Source of the DNA: Kitasatospora viridis
Lineage (GTDB): Bacteria > Actinomycetota > Actinomycetes > Streptomycetales > Streptomycetaceae
Length of the DNA: 64,000 nucleotides
Reading direction: 5' to 3'
Assembly (NCBI RefSeq): GCF_007829815.1
Contig: NZ_VIWT01000003.1
Span: forward strand, 372,001-436,000
Made by a program: the position numbers and the translations under genes
Shown: positions 33,620-41,788 of the stretch, in pieces
Position numbering within the stretch: position 1 is the stretch's first letter
Layout: every line of letters begins with the position of its first letter
Notes under the pieces: model-generated
Seen by the model: the letters and a program-made list of their open reading frames with translations, nothing else
Database searches by the model: none
Told to the model about the DNA's origin: nothing

Positions 33620-35155
33620 TCAGCCCCCGGCCCCGGCCCCAGCCCCGGCGCGCGGCAGCCGGATCAGCGCGGCGATCAGGACGAGCGCGACCAGGACGAA
33701 GAGCGCGGCGACGGCCATCGCGACACCGACCCCGTGGGTGAGCGCCCGGTGCGCCTCGGTCACCGGATCGGCCGCGGGCCGGCCGCCCGGGTGCCGGACG
33801 GCGCCGCTGTAGCAGGTGACCAGCACCGCCGTGCCGACCGCGCCGCCGATCTGCTGCATCGCCTGGAGCAGCCCGGAGGCGGCCCCGGCGTACTCCGGCG
33901 GCACCCCGCCCAGGATGCCCATGCTCAACGGCACGAAGACGAAGCCGCCGCCGACCCCGAAGACCACCATCGGCCCGAACACTCCGGACAGGTAGCCGGT
34001 GTGCAGCCCGATCGGGGTGAGCCAGAGCAGCCCGCCGCCGACCAGCAGCGAGCCGGCCACCAGCACGCCGGTCGCCCCCAGCCGCGCCATGATCCGCGGC
34101 ACGGCGGTGGCCCCGGCGAACATCGCGACGGCGAACGGCAGGAAGGCGAAGCCGGTGCGCAGCGCGCTGTAGCCGAGGGCGGTCTGCAGGTACTGGGTGA
34201 CGAAGTAGAACATGCCGAACATGGCGGCGGCGACCAGCAGCAGCGCCAGGTAGCTGCCGCCGCGGGTGCGGTCGGCGAGCAGCCGCAGCGGGACCAGCGG
34301 GTGCGCCGTGCGGGCCTCGACGGCGACGAACGCGCCGAGCAGCAGCACGGCGGCGACCAGCAGGCCGACGGTGGTGCCGTCGCTCCAGCCGTGGGAGGCG
34401 GCCCGGATGAAGGCGTAGACCAGCGCGACCGCGCCGGCGGTCACGGTGAGCGCGCCGGGCACGTCCAGCGGGGTGCGGACCCGGGCGGGCTCCTTGATCA
34501 CGCGCGGGGCGAGGACCACCACGGCGAGCCCGAACGGCACGTTGACGAAGAAGTCCCACCGCCAGGAGAGCCCGGAGGTGAGCACCCCGCCGAGGATCAT
34601 GCCGATCGCGGCGCCCGCGCCGGTGACGGTGGAGTAGAGGGCGATCGCCCGGGCCCGCTTGGCGTCGTCGGTGTAGGTGGTGATGATCAGCGCGAGGGTG
34701 CTGGGTGCGGCGACCGCGGCCGCCAGGCCCTGCACGGCGCGGGCGGCAAGCAGCAGGCCGGAGCCGTCGGCCAGGCCGCCGACCAGCGAGGCGAGGGTGA
34801 AGAGCGCGACGCCGTAGCCGAAGATCCGGCGGCGTCCGAGCACGTCGCCGAGCCGGCCGCCGAGCAGCAGCAGTCCGCCGAAGGCGAGCATGTAGGCGTT
34901 CTGCACCCAGGACAGGCCGGTGGCCGAGAAGGACAGCGCCTTCTGCACGTCGGGCAGGGCGATGGTGACCACGGCGGAGTCGAGGACGACCATCAGCTGG
35001 CAGGTGAGGATCACGGTCAGGGCGAGGCCGGTGCGGGCGGGCGATCCGGGCGCGGAAACGGTGCCGGTGGTGCTGGCGGCACCGGTGGTCGTGGCGGTCC
35101 CGGTGGCGGTGGTTGCCGGGTGGGCGCCGTCGGGCGCGAGAGTGCTGTCGGACAC
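33620..35155 (-). CDS. MFS drug:H+ antiporter, DHA2 (EmrB/QacA-like), 14 TM
   Basis: 511 aa with about 14 hydrophobic spans. Family motifs are LTVILTCQLMVVLDSAVVTIALPDVQKAL (motif D1), LLLGGRLGDVLGRRRIFGYG (motif A) and GAGAAIGMILGGVLTSGLSWRWDFFVNVPFG (motif C). It exports drugs or secondary metabolites using the proton gradient. It is divergent from a TetR gene across a 129-bp spacer with a dyad, a classical TetR-controlled pump. ATG 35155. Confidence 0.92.
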   Translation of the reverse strand: MSDSTLAPDGAHPATTATGTATTTGAASTTGTVSAPGSPARTGLALTVILTCQLMVVLDSAVVTIALPDVQKALSFSATGLSWVQNAYMLAFGGLLLLGGRLGDVLGRRRIFGYGVALFTLASLVGGLADGSGLLLAARAVQGLAAAVAAPSTLALIITTYTDDAKRARAIALYSTVTGAGAAIGMILGGVLTSGLSWRWDFFVNVPFGLAVVVLAPRVIKEPARVRTPLDVPGALTVTAGAVALVYAFIRAASHGWSDGTTVGLLVAAVLLLGAFVAVEARTAHPLVPLRLLADRTRGGSYLALLLVAAAMFGMFYFVTQYLQTALGYSALRTGFAFLPFAVAMFAGATAVPRIMARLGATGVLVAGSLLVGGGLLWLTPIGLHTGYLSGVFGPMVVFGVGGGFVFVPLSMGILGGVPPEYAGAASGLLQAMQQIGGAVGTAVLVTCYSGAVRHPGGRPAADPVTEAHRALTHGVGVAMAVAALFVLVALVLIAALIRLPRAGAGAGAGG

Positions 35156-35210
35156 GTCTTCTCCCTGGTCAGGAGTGGTGTGGTCAGGAGCGTGGGCCGA
35201 GCTTCAAGCT

Positions 35211-35231
35211 AACCGGAGAGGTTCTCTGGTT
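35211..35231. promoter_or_regulatory. Candidate TetR operator between pump and regulator
   Basis: AACCGGAGA and TCTCTGGTT form a 9-bp dyad with one mismatch around GGT. A related GTTCTC half-site recurs at 35255-35260. The dyad lies 56 bp before the pump start and 54 bp before the TetR start. Confidence 0.6.
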
Positions 35232-35284
35232 ATGCCGCGATAACATACGAAGAAGTTCTCCGTTTTGCAACCAGGGACGTGACG

Positions 35285-35893
35285 ATGGCTGCTCGACCGG
35301 CTGCTCAGACCACCCCGACCAGCGCCACCGGGCGCCCGATGCGCGCCGACGCCCGGCGCAACCGCGAGCGGATCCTCGCCCAGGCCCGCGACTCCTTCAC
35401 CGAGCACGGCGCCGACGTCCTGCTCGACGACGTCGCCCGGCGCGCCGGGGTCGGCGTGGCCACCCTCTACCGGCACTTCCCGACCCGCGAGGCGCTGCTC
35501 GACGCGGTGGTGCGCGAGTGGTACGCCGCGGTGCTGGACGAGGCCGAGGAGCTCGCCGCCTCCCCCGAACTCGCCGCCGCCCTGCGCACGTTCATGCACT
35601 CGCTGGTCGACCACATGAGCGTCTACCGCGGCCTGGTCGCCGCCCTGGTGCCCTCGATGCACGACCAGGACTCCGCGCTCCACCCCTCCTGCCAGGTGAT
35701 GGCCGACGCCACCGAGCTGCTGCTCGACCACGCCCGGCGCGGCGGCGTGGCCCGGGCCGACGCCACCGCGGCCGAGCTGCTCCAGCTGGTCAGCGGGGTG
35801 GCCTGGGTCTGCGAACAGGCCGGTCCGAGCGCCGACCTCGACCGGCTGCTCGACCTCACCCTCACCGGCCTGCTGGCCCCCGCGGCGCGCTGA
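35285..35893 (+). CDS. TetR-family repressor of the MFS pump
   Basis: 202 aa. The HTH is RRNRERILAQARDSFTEHGADVLLDDVARRAGVGVATLYRHFPTREALLDAVV, with the classical GVGxATLYRHFPxRE turn. The C-terminal domain is of the SbtR/TetR_C group (LRTFMHSLVDHMSVYRGLVAAL). ATG 35285 is preferred over GTG 35279, with AGGGACG upstream. It probably represses the divergent pump until a ligand binds. Confidence 0.9.
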   Translation: MAARPAAQTTPTSATGRPMRADARRNRERILAQARDSFTEHGADVLLDDVARRAGVGVATLYRHFPTREALLDAVVREWYAAVLDEAEELAASPELAAALRTFMHSLVDHMSVYRGLVAALVPSMHDQDSALHPSCQVMADATELLLDHARRGGVARADATAAELLQLVSGVAWVCEQAGPSADLDRLLDLTLTGLLAPAAR

Positions 35894-36030
35894 CGCCCGG
35901 TCAGCCCGCCGCACCCACCGGCGGGCGCGCCCCAGGACCACCCGGGGCCCGCGCGGACGCGCCCGGGTCGCCGCCCGTCGCCGGGCATGCGAGCGTGAAG
36001 GGAGTGGGTCCGAGTGAGAGGAGAGCGGCG

Positions 36031-36108
36031 ATGTCGTCCAAGCGACGCCGGAAGAAGAAGGCACGCGCCAAGCGCGGAGCCAACCACGGCCGCCGGCCGC
36101 AGTGCTGA
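36031..36108 (+). CDS. Tiny basic protein, 25 aa
   Basis: ATG 36031 follows a strong GAGAGGAGAG ribosome site and opens 25 codons beginning MSSKRRRKKKARAKRG and ending HGRRPQC. About half the residues are Lys or Arg. A strong terminator follows 9 bp after the stop, so it is a complete small transcription unit. Very similar short basic proteins recur in streptomycetes and resemble ribosome-associated peptides, but no function is known to me. Confidence 0.75.
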   Translation: MSSKRRRKKKARAKRGANHGRRPQC

Positions 36109-36116
36109 TACCCGAG

Positions 36117-36145
36117 GCGCCGACCCCCACGAAGGGGGTCGGCGC
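36117..36145 (+). terminator. Strong intrinsic terminator of the small basic protein gene
   Basis: Perfect 12-bp arms GCGCCGACCCCC and GGGGGTCGGCGC with a 5-nt loop ACGAA, starting 9 bp after the stop. A T-containing TTCGC stretch follows. Confidence 0.9.
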
Positions 36146-36175
36146 TTCGCGCTGCTCCGGGACGAACCGCCGCGC

Positions 36176-36206
36176 TTGACTTCGAGTGCGCTCCAAGTGA
36201 TCAACT
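36176..36206 (+). promoter_or_regulatory. MerR-type promoter with 19-bp spacer
   Basis: TTGACT at 36176-36181 is followed after 19 bp by TCAACT at 36201-36206. The spacer holds the dyad ACTTCGAG-TGCG-CTCCAAGT (36179-36198, one mismatch). Long spacers with a central dyad are the signature of MerR-activated promoters. It would drive the SDR gene at 36293. No MerR gene is adjacent. Confidence 0.6.
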
Positions 36207-36292
36207 ACGAACGAACCTGACGCCCTGTCACCAGCGCGTCCACCCACGGGCAGTCGCCCGAGCACATACCTGAGCACTTACAGGAGCTGACG

Positions 36293-37000
36293 ATGACGGA
36301 TTCCCCGGTCACCCTGATCACCGGCGGCAGCAGCGGCATCGGCGCGGCCGCCGCCCGCCAGTTGCTGAAGCTCGGCCACCGGGTCACGGTCACCGCACGC
36401 GGCGAGGAGCGGCTGCAGCGGTTCGCCGAGGAGCTCGGCCGGCCCGAGGCGCTGCTCACCCTCACCGGCGACGCGAGCGACCCGGCTGACGTGCAGGCCG
36501 CCGTCACCGCCACCGTCGAGCGGTTCGGCCGGCTGGACAACGCGGTGGCGAACGCGGGCTTCGGCACGGCCGGCACGCTGGCCGACGGCGACCCGGAGCA
36601 CTGGCGCGCCATGGTGCTGACCAACGTGCTCGGCCCGGCCCTGCTGATCAACGCGGCGCTGCCGGCGCTCAAGGAGTCGCGGGGCCGGATCGTGCTGGTC
36701 GGCAGCGTCGCCGGACACATCAACATCCCCGGCAACTTCTACGGCGCCACCAAGTGGGCGGTCACCGGCCTGGCCGAGAACACCCGGCTGCTGGTCACCG
36801 GTTCCGGGGTCGGCGTCACGCTGGTCGCCCCGGGCCGGGTGGAGACCGGCTTCTGGAACCAGCCGGGCGGCTCGGCCCGGCCGGACGCCCCGATGCTGAC
36901 GGACGACCAGATCGCCGCCTCGATCGTCTGGGCGCTGACCCAGCCGGCCGGGGTGGACGTCACCAGCGTGATGGTCCGACCCATCGGGCAGGACCGCTGA
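36293..37000 (+). CDS. Short-chain dehydrogenase/reductase
   Basis: 235 aa classical SDR: GGSSGIGAAAA at 11-21 for NAD(P), VTARGEERL after strand 2, NAG in AVANAGFG, the Ser in VGSVAG and active-site YGATK. It reduces or oxidises an unidentified carbonyl or alcohol substrate. ATG 36293 follows CAGGAGC. It is monocistronic and sits behind a MerR-type promoter, which suggests induction by a redox or electrophile signal. Confidence 0.9.
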   Translation: MTDSPVTLITGGSSGIGAAAARQLLKLGHRVTVTARGEERLQRFAEELGRPEALLTLTGDASDPADVQAAVTATVERFGRLDNAVANAGFGTAGTLADGDPEHWRAMVLTNVLGPALLINAALPALKESRGRIVLVGSVAGHINIPGNFYGATKWAVTGLAENTRLLVTGSGVGVTLVAPGRVETGFWNQPGGSARPDAPMLTDDQIAASIVWALTQPAGVDVTSVMVRPIGQDR

Positions 37001-37071
37001 GCGCACGGCCGACACGGACACGGCCGCTCCGGTGGCGCGCCCCGGTCCGGGAGCGCGTCACCGGCGGGGCG

Positions 37072-37788
37072 TCAGCAGGAGATGTTGCCGCCGCCCACGT
37101 TGGTGCCGAGGATGCCGACGAACTGCTTGAACAGGTTGATCCGGTCGTTGCGCTCGTCCGGGTTCTTGCCGTTGCACTCCAGGTCGCCGTTGATGCTGCG
37201 GATGGTCTCGCCGAAGCCGCGGCCGTTGACGATCGAGTTGTGCGGGGTCGCGGTGCCGGCGCCGTTCTGGGTGTCCCAGAACCAGAGGCCGGTCTTCCAG
37301 GAGACCGCCGGGTCCTTCTCCACCTTGTAGGGGTCGTGCAGCAGGTCGATGCCCAGCGCGTCGCCGGCGGCCTTGTAGTTGAAGTTCCAGCTGAGCTGCA
37401 GCGGGCCGCGCCCGTAGTAGGCGGACTGCCCGGCCGGGCAGCCGTAGGGCTGCGAAGCGTCGCAGTAGTGCGAGTAGTTGGCCTTGTTCTGCTCGACCAC
37501 GTAGCGCAGCCCGCCGGTCTCGTGGCTGACGTTCGCCAGGAAGGCGGCCGCCTCGCGCTTGCGGGTGGCGTCATCCCCGGTCGCGGCGAAGGCCGGGTAG
37601 GCGGAGAGCGCGTTCAGCAGGCCCTGGTAGGTGTAGAACGAGTTGCGGGACGGGAACATCTGGTTGAACTGCGACTCGCTCACCACGAACCCGGCGGCGG
37701 AGGCGGGTGCGGCGGCCGGCATGGTCACCACCAGCGCACTCAGCAGGGCGGTGGAGGTGGCGGCGGCAACGGCCCGGAACACGGTCAT
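37072..37788 (-). CDS. Secreted GH19 chitinase, single domain
   Basis: 238 aa. A Sec signal peptide is cleaved near ASA-AG at about residue 32. The GH19 catalytic domain follows directly: FLANVSHETGGL with catalytic Glu90, NKANYSHYCD, YYGRGPLQLSWNFNYKAAG, and WFWDTQNGAGTATPHNSIV. It hydrolyses chitin by inversion. Unlike many streptomycete GH19 enzymes there is no chitin-binding module. ATG 37788 follows GAGGAGCG. Enzymes of this family also have antifungal activity. Confidence 0.93.
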   Translation of the reverse strand: MTVFRAVAAATSTALLSALVVTMPAAAPASAAGFVVSESQFNQMFPSRNSFYTYQGLLNALSAYPAFAATGDDATRKREAAAFLANVSHETGGLRYVVEQNKANYSHYCDASQPYGCPAGQSAYYGRGPLQLSWNFNYKAAGDALGIDLLHDPYKVEKDPAVSWKTGLWFWDTQNGAGTATPHNSIVNGRGFGETIRSINGDLECNGKNPDERNDRINLFKQFVGILGTNVGGGNISC

Positions 37789-37965
37789 CTTCGCTCCTCG
37801 GAAGGCTGGCTGACGGCACATCAGATCCAGCGCGGAAATGGGCGATACGCCAACGAAGTATCCGCGATAGATCATTTCCGAGGCGCCGAAAGATCACGAA
37901 CGGGGGACAACATCACCCGTTCGCGATCAAACGGCCCAGCGAAGTTGACGGTCAGTCAGCCCCGT

Positions 37966-38748
37966 TCAGCGGGCCAGGAACTCCGCGGCGCGGCGGCCCC
38001 AGGTGTGGATGTCGGCGAGGGTGCGCGAGACGTGCAGCTCGGCTCCGGGGAGCAGGTCGGCGAGTTGGCGGGCGGTTTCCTCCGGGTGGGTCGGGTCGGT
38101 GTCCCAGCAGAGCACCAGGCCCGGGTGGGGCAGGGTGCGCAGGGCCTGTGGGGCGGGCAGGTCGTTCGCGGCGACGGCGCGCAGGAGGGTGGGAAGGAGT
38201 TCCTCGGCGACGTCGAACTCCGGTGGGAAGTCGGGCATCCCGGCCAGCACCGGGGGCGGGCCCTGGCGGCGGGCGGCGGCGAGGAAGGCGGCGCCGCCCT
38301 GCTGCTCGACCAGGTCGGCGGCGCCGAGCAGGCCGGCCCGGCGGGCCTCCCGGGCCTGCCAGGCGACGCCGGGCATGGCGAGCACCAGCCGGTCGAAGCG
38401 CTCGGGTTCGGCCAGCGCCGCGTACAGCACGGTGGCGGCGCCCATCGAGCTGCCGACGGCGTCGATCCGCTCGCCGGGGGCCAGGTGTTCGCAGAGCGCC
38501 AGGTAGTCCGCGCCGAGGGCCGGGTAGGCGTAGTCCGCCTCGACGGGGCGGCCGGTGGAGCGGCCGTGGCCCCGGGCGTCGTAGCGGGCCAGGCGGTGGC
38601 CGGCGGCGGTGATCGGGGACCAGTCGAAGCCGAGCCGCCGGTCGTGGTCGCGGCTGGAGAGCGCGCCGTGGGCGTAGACCACCAGCGGGCCGGTGCCGTC
38701 CTCCTGGTAGGCGAGGCGGGCGTGCGGGCGATCGAGGGCGGCGGGCAT
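37966..38748 (-). CDS. Alpha/beta-hydrolase
   Basis: 260 aa. The fold motifs are VVYAHGALSSRDHDRRLGFDW (oxyanion region), YDARGHGRSTG, and the nucleophile elbow GSSMGAATVLYAAL. The acid is likely in CWDTDPTHPEETARQL, and the His in ADIHTWGRRAAEF. Substrate unknown. ATG 38748. It is divergent from a MarR gene across 112 bp with an ATCAA/TTGAT dyad, so MarR control is likely. Confidence 0.87.
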   Translation of the reverse strand: MPAALDRPHARLAYQEDGTGPLVVYAHGALSSRDHDRRLGFDWSPITAAGHRLARYDARGHGRSTGRPVEADYAYPALGADYLALCEHLAPGERIDAVGSSMGAATVLYAALAEPERFDRLVLAMPGVAWQAREARRAGLLGAADLVEQQGGAAFLAAARRQGPPPVLAGMPDFPPEFDVAEELLPTLLRAVAANDLPAPQALRTLPHPGLVLCWDTDPTHPEETARQLADLLPGAELHVSRTLADIHTWGRRAAEFLAR

Positions 38749-38798
38749 CGACAGTCCTCCAGGTGCGACCGGTCAGCGGATCAACGCAGTCGATCATC

Positions 38799-38812
38799 AT
38801 CAAATGCTTGAT
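38799..38812. promoter_or_regulatory. MarR-type operator candidate
   Basis: ATCAA-ATGC-TTGAT is a 14-bp dyad in the spacer between the hydrolase and MarR genes. The TCAA/TTGA core is typical for the MarR family. Confidence 0.55.
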
Positions 38813-38860
38813 CCCCGTCAATCCTTCGATGGCGGCATTCCGCCTTGTAGGATCGCCCCC

Positions 38861-39319
38861 ATGGGAATGCCGGTCAGCGAACGCCTCGGAGTCGACATCC
38901 ACCGCACCCAGGTGGAGTTGATGACCGCCAAGCGGGCTGCCGTCGAGCCGGCCGGACTGACCGTGCCGCAGTACGCGGCGCTGCACGCGATCGACGCGAA
39001 CTCCGGGATCAGCGGTGCCGCGCTGGCCCGGGCCTGCCAGGTCACCCCGCAGGCGATGGCCGTGCTGCTGCGCACCCTGACCGAGCGCGGCCTGGTGGAG
39101 CGGGCGCCGCACCGCTGGCACGGCAACGTGCTGGAGACCCGGCTGACCGAGCAGGGCCGCAGCGCCCTGGCGCTGGCCGACGAGCGGGCCGGCGCGATCG
39201 AGCGGGAGATGGCGGACGAGCTGTCCGAGGCCGAGCGGGCCCAGCTGCGCGCGCTGCTGGGCCGCTGCCAGGACGCGATCCACCGGGCGGCGGAGCGTCA
39301 GCGGGCCGAGTCCGACTGA
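38861..39319 (+). CDS. MarR-family transcriptional regulator
   Basis: 152 aa. A dimerisation helix comes first, then the winged HTH: GLTVPQYAALHAIDANSGISGAALARACQVTPQAMAVLLRTLTERGLVERAPHRWHGNVLETRLTEQG. The wing DxRxxxLxLT-type sequence is altered to HRWHGNVLETRLT. The frame starts upstream at 38804, but ATG 38861 fits the family start. It probably represses itself and the divergent hydrolase. Confidence 0.88.
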   Translation: MGMPVSERLGVDIHRTQVELMTAKRAAVEPAGLTVPQYAALHAIDANSGISGAALARACQVTPQAMAVLLRTLTERGLVERAPHRWHGNVLETRLTEQGRSALALADERAGAIEREMADELSEAERAQLRALLGRCQDAIHRAAERQRAESD

Positions 39320-39349
39320 GCCTCTCGCGCGGCGGTCTCTGACACCTTT

Positions 39350-40495
39350 TCAGTCCCGTCGCTCGGGCGCCCCCGGCGGCTCGATCCCCCGCCGCACCAG
39401 TTCGGCATCGAACAGCCGCTGGAACTCCTTGGTCTGATCGTCGAGTTCCCAGGTCTCGTCGTCCTCGTCGTCCAGGTTCACGCCCTGGGCGCGCAGCTTC
39501 TGGTCCTGCAACTTCACCGGGTCCTCCGGATCCGGGTCCGAGGGGCGCGGGCCCTCGGGGCCGTCCGGCCCGATCCGCACCACCCGCTCCACCCGGATGA
39601 TCCGCAGCAGCCGGCCCTCGACGGTGATCTCGTCGTGCTTGCCCTCCTCCAACCGGTCCGCCGCGGCGGCGTAGTCGGCGCGCCGCGCGGCGTCGAGCCC
39701 GCGGTGCACCGGCTCCCCGACCCGCAGGTGGAGCGAGAGGGTGTCGCGGGCCCGGAACGGGGTGGGCCCGTCGGGGTAGCCGGTCGGCGTCCAGCGCCCG
39801 TCCTCCCGCTCGGCGACGGTGAACCCGGGCGGCAGCAGCACCACGCCCGGGTGGGTCTCGCGGGCGGCCAGGGCGTCCTGGTGGATCGCGTCGGAGAACC
39901 GCACCCGGCCCGGCAGCAGCCGCATCAGGTCGCTGCGCAGGATGCCCTCGGACATCCCGGAGGGGGTGGTGGGGTCGATCACGAAGCCGTCCAGCGGGTC
40001 CGGCGCGGCCGGCAGGTCGCGCTCGCGGGGGTCGGCGGGGTCGGTGGAGCGCGGCGGCTCCGGTCCGTCGGGGCCGGTGCGGGCGAACCGTTCGACCCGC
40101 ACCACCCGGTAGCGGCCGTCGAGTTCGACCTCGTCGACCTTCTCCCAGTCCAGCCGGTCCACCACCGCCCGGTAGCGCGCGGCGGCCTCGGTGTCCCCCG
40201 CCTGCTCCGCCTCGCCCGCCTTGCCCCGGGCAATCGAGCCCAGGTCGTCGCGGGCGCTCTGCGGCATCGGTTCCAGGTAGCCGTGCAGCTCCCAGCCGCC
40301 CTGCTCGCGCTCCCGGGCGACGCCGAACACCGGGCCGCCCGCCGAACTGAGTGCCGGATAGCCCTTCCGGGCCTGCCAGGCCTCCACGTCCGCGAGCTCC
40401 GCCACCGGGCCGTCCGGCGCGGTGACCCTGATGGTCAGGTAACCAGGTGCGTTGTCAGCGAAGTTCACCATGGCCGACATGCTCGTGACGGCCAC
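39350..40495 (-). CDS. DUF5954 family protein with internal duplication
   Basis: 381 aa, soluble and acidic. It is recognised as DUF5954, a streptomycete family of unknown role. Two homologous blocks lie at about 113-156 and 280-324, each with DRL-x-K-x-DE(V/I)-x-V/L-(E/D)GR followed by RVER-x-R-GPDGPE and then PxxSxDPxDP. The protein therefore looks like a tandem duplication. GTG 40495 gives the full length, with ATG 40480 as alternative. Confidence 0.82.
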   Translation of the reverse strand: MAVTSMSAMVNFADNAPGYLTIRVTAPDGPVAELADVEAWQARKGYPALSSAGGPVFGVAREREQGGWELHGYLEPMPQSARDDLGSIARGKAGEAEQAGDTEAAARYRAVVDRLDWEKVDEVELDGRYRVVRVERFARTGPDGPEPPRSTDPADPRERDLPAAPDPLDGFVIDPTTPSGMSEGILRSDLMRLLPGRVRFSDAIHQDALAARETHPGVVLLPPGFTVAEREDGRWTPTGYPDGPTPFRARDTLSLHLRVGEPVHRGLDAARRADYAAAADRLEEGKHDEITVEGRLLRIIRVERVVRIGPDGPEGPRPSDPDPEDPVKLQDQKLRAQGVNLDDEDDETWELDDQTKEFQRLFDAELVRRGIEPPGAPERRD

Positions 40496-40573
40496 GGACC
40501 GGCGCGGCGGTTCGGCACCGGTGTCCCTCGAACGGGTGGTCCGCGCCGGGTCCGCCGCGTGTCGCGGCAGCGG

Positions 40574-41737
40574 TCAGGAGACGATGCCCAGTTCACGCGA
40601 GGTGGTGTTGAACCGTCGGCCGCCGTCCTCGGTGACGGTGACGATGTCCTCGATCCGCACCCCGAACCGGCCGGGCAGGTAGATCCCGGGCTCGATCGAG
40701 AAGCACATCCCGGGGACCAGTTCCAGCTCCTCGCCCTCCACCAGGTACGGCGGCTCGTGGGTGGTGACGCCGATGCCGTGGCCGGTGCGGTGGATGAAGT
40801 ACTCGCCGTACCCGGCCTCGGTGATCACCTGGCGGGCCACCCGGTCGATGTCCTGGCAGGAGAGGCCGGGGCGGACCGCCTCGAAGGCGGCCTGCTGGGC
40901 CCGCCGGACGGTCTCGTGCACCTCGCGCAGCTCGGCGGACGGCTCGGCGCCCTCCGCACCGACGAACACGGTGCGGGTGGTGTCGGAGCCGTAGCCGTGC
41001 TTCAGGCCGCCGAAGTCGAGCACCACCGTGTCGCCGGGCTCGATCCGGCGGTCGCCGGCCTCGTGGTGCGGGTTGGCGCCGTTCGGGCCGGAGCCGACGA
41101 CGGTGAAGTCCACCTGGCTGTGGCCGTGTTCCAGCAGCAGCGCGGCCAGGTCGGCGGCCACCTCGCGCTCGGTGCGGCCGGCGAAGCGGACCTGGAGGAT
41201 GCCGCCGTAGGCCGCGTCGGCCGCGGCTCCGGCGGCGGCCAGCCGGGCCAGCTCGGCGGCGTCCTTGACCGCGCGCAGCATCGGCAGCGCCTCGGTCAGC
41301 GAGCGGTAGCGGCTGGCGGGCAGCGCCTGCTGGAGCGCGAGCAGGTGCATCGCCCAGGCCGAGTCGGAGATCCCGTAGCGGCCGACCGGGTCGAGGTGGT
41401 CGGCGGTCAGCCGGTAGGGGTCCTGGCCGTCGGTCCAGTCGGCCAGCCGCAGCGCGCCGGCCCCGGCGGACCGCTCGGCGTCCGGGCGCTCCAGCTTGGG
41501 CACCACCAGCAGCGGCTCGGCGCCGGGGGTGATCAGCAGCGCGGTGAGCCGCTCGGTGATCGCGGTGGGCTGGTAGCCGGTCAGGTGGACCAGGTCGGGG
41601 CCGGGGGTGACGACCAGTCCGGCCAGCCCGGCGGCGCGGGCCGACTCGGCGGCCCGGGCGATCCGGGCGGCGTACTCCTCGGTGGTGAAGCCGACGGTGA
41701 GGCCGGCGGCGAAGTCGGCGGTGGGCGGCGTGGGCAC
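40574..41737 (-). CDS. pepQ: M24 metallopeptidase, Xaa-Pro dipeptidase/aminopeptidase
   Basis: 387 aa. A creatinase-like N-domain (to about 140) precedes the pita-bread catalytic domain. Metal ligands are visible in order: VVLDFGG and YGSDTTRT (two Asp), HRTGHGIG (His), CFSIEPGIY (Glu) and RIEDIVTV (Glu). It removes residues before proline in peptides, in the cytoplasm. GTG 41737 is the start; upstream frame is non-protein-like. The symbol is a family-level guess. Confidence 0.88.
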   Translation of the reverse strand: MPTPPTADFAAGLTVGFTTEEYAARIARAAESARAAGLAGLVVTPGPDLVHLTGYQPTAITERLTALLITPGAEPLLVVPKLERPDAERSAGAGALRLADWTDGQDPYRLTADHLDPVGRYGISDSAWAMHLLALQQALPASRYRSLTEALPMLRAVKDAAELARLAAAGAAADAAYGGILQVRFAGRTEREVAADLAALLLEHGHSQVDFTVVGSGPNGANPHHEAGDRRIEPGDTVVLDFGGLKHGYGSDTTRTVFVGAEGAEPSAELREVHETVRRAQQAAFEAVRPGLSCQDIDRVARQVITEAGYGEYFIHRTGHGIGVTTHEPPYLVEGEELELVPGMCFSIEPGIYLPGRFGVRIEDIVTVTEDGGRRFNTTSRELGIVS

Positions 41738-41788
41738 GGGTGACTCCCCTTCGGGTCCAGAGGCATGCAACGTGACAGAGTAGTGCTC

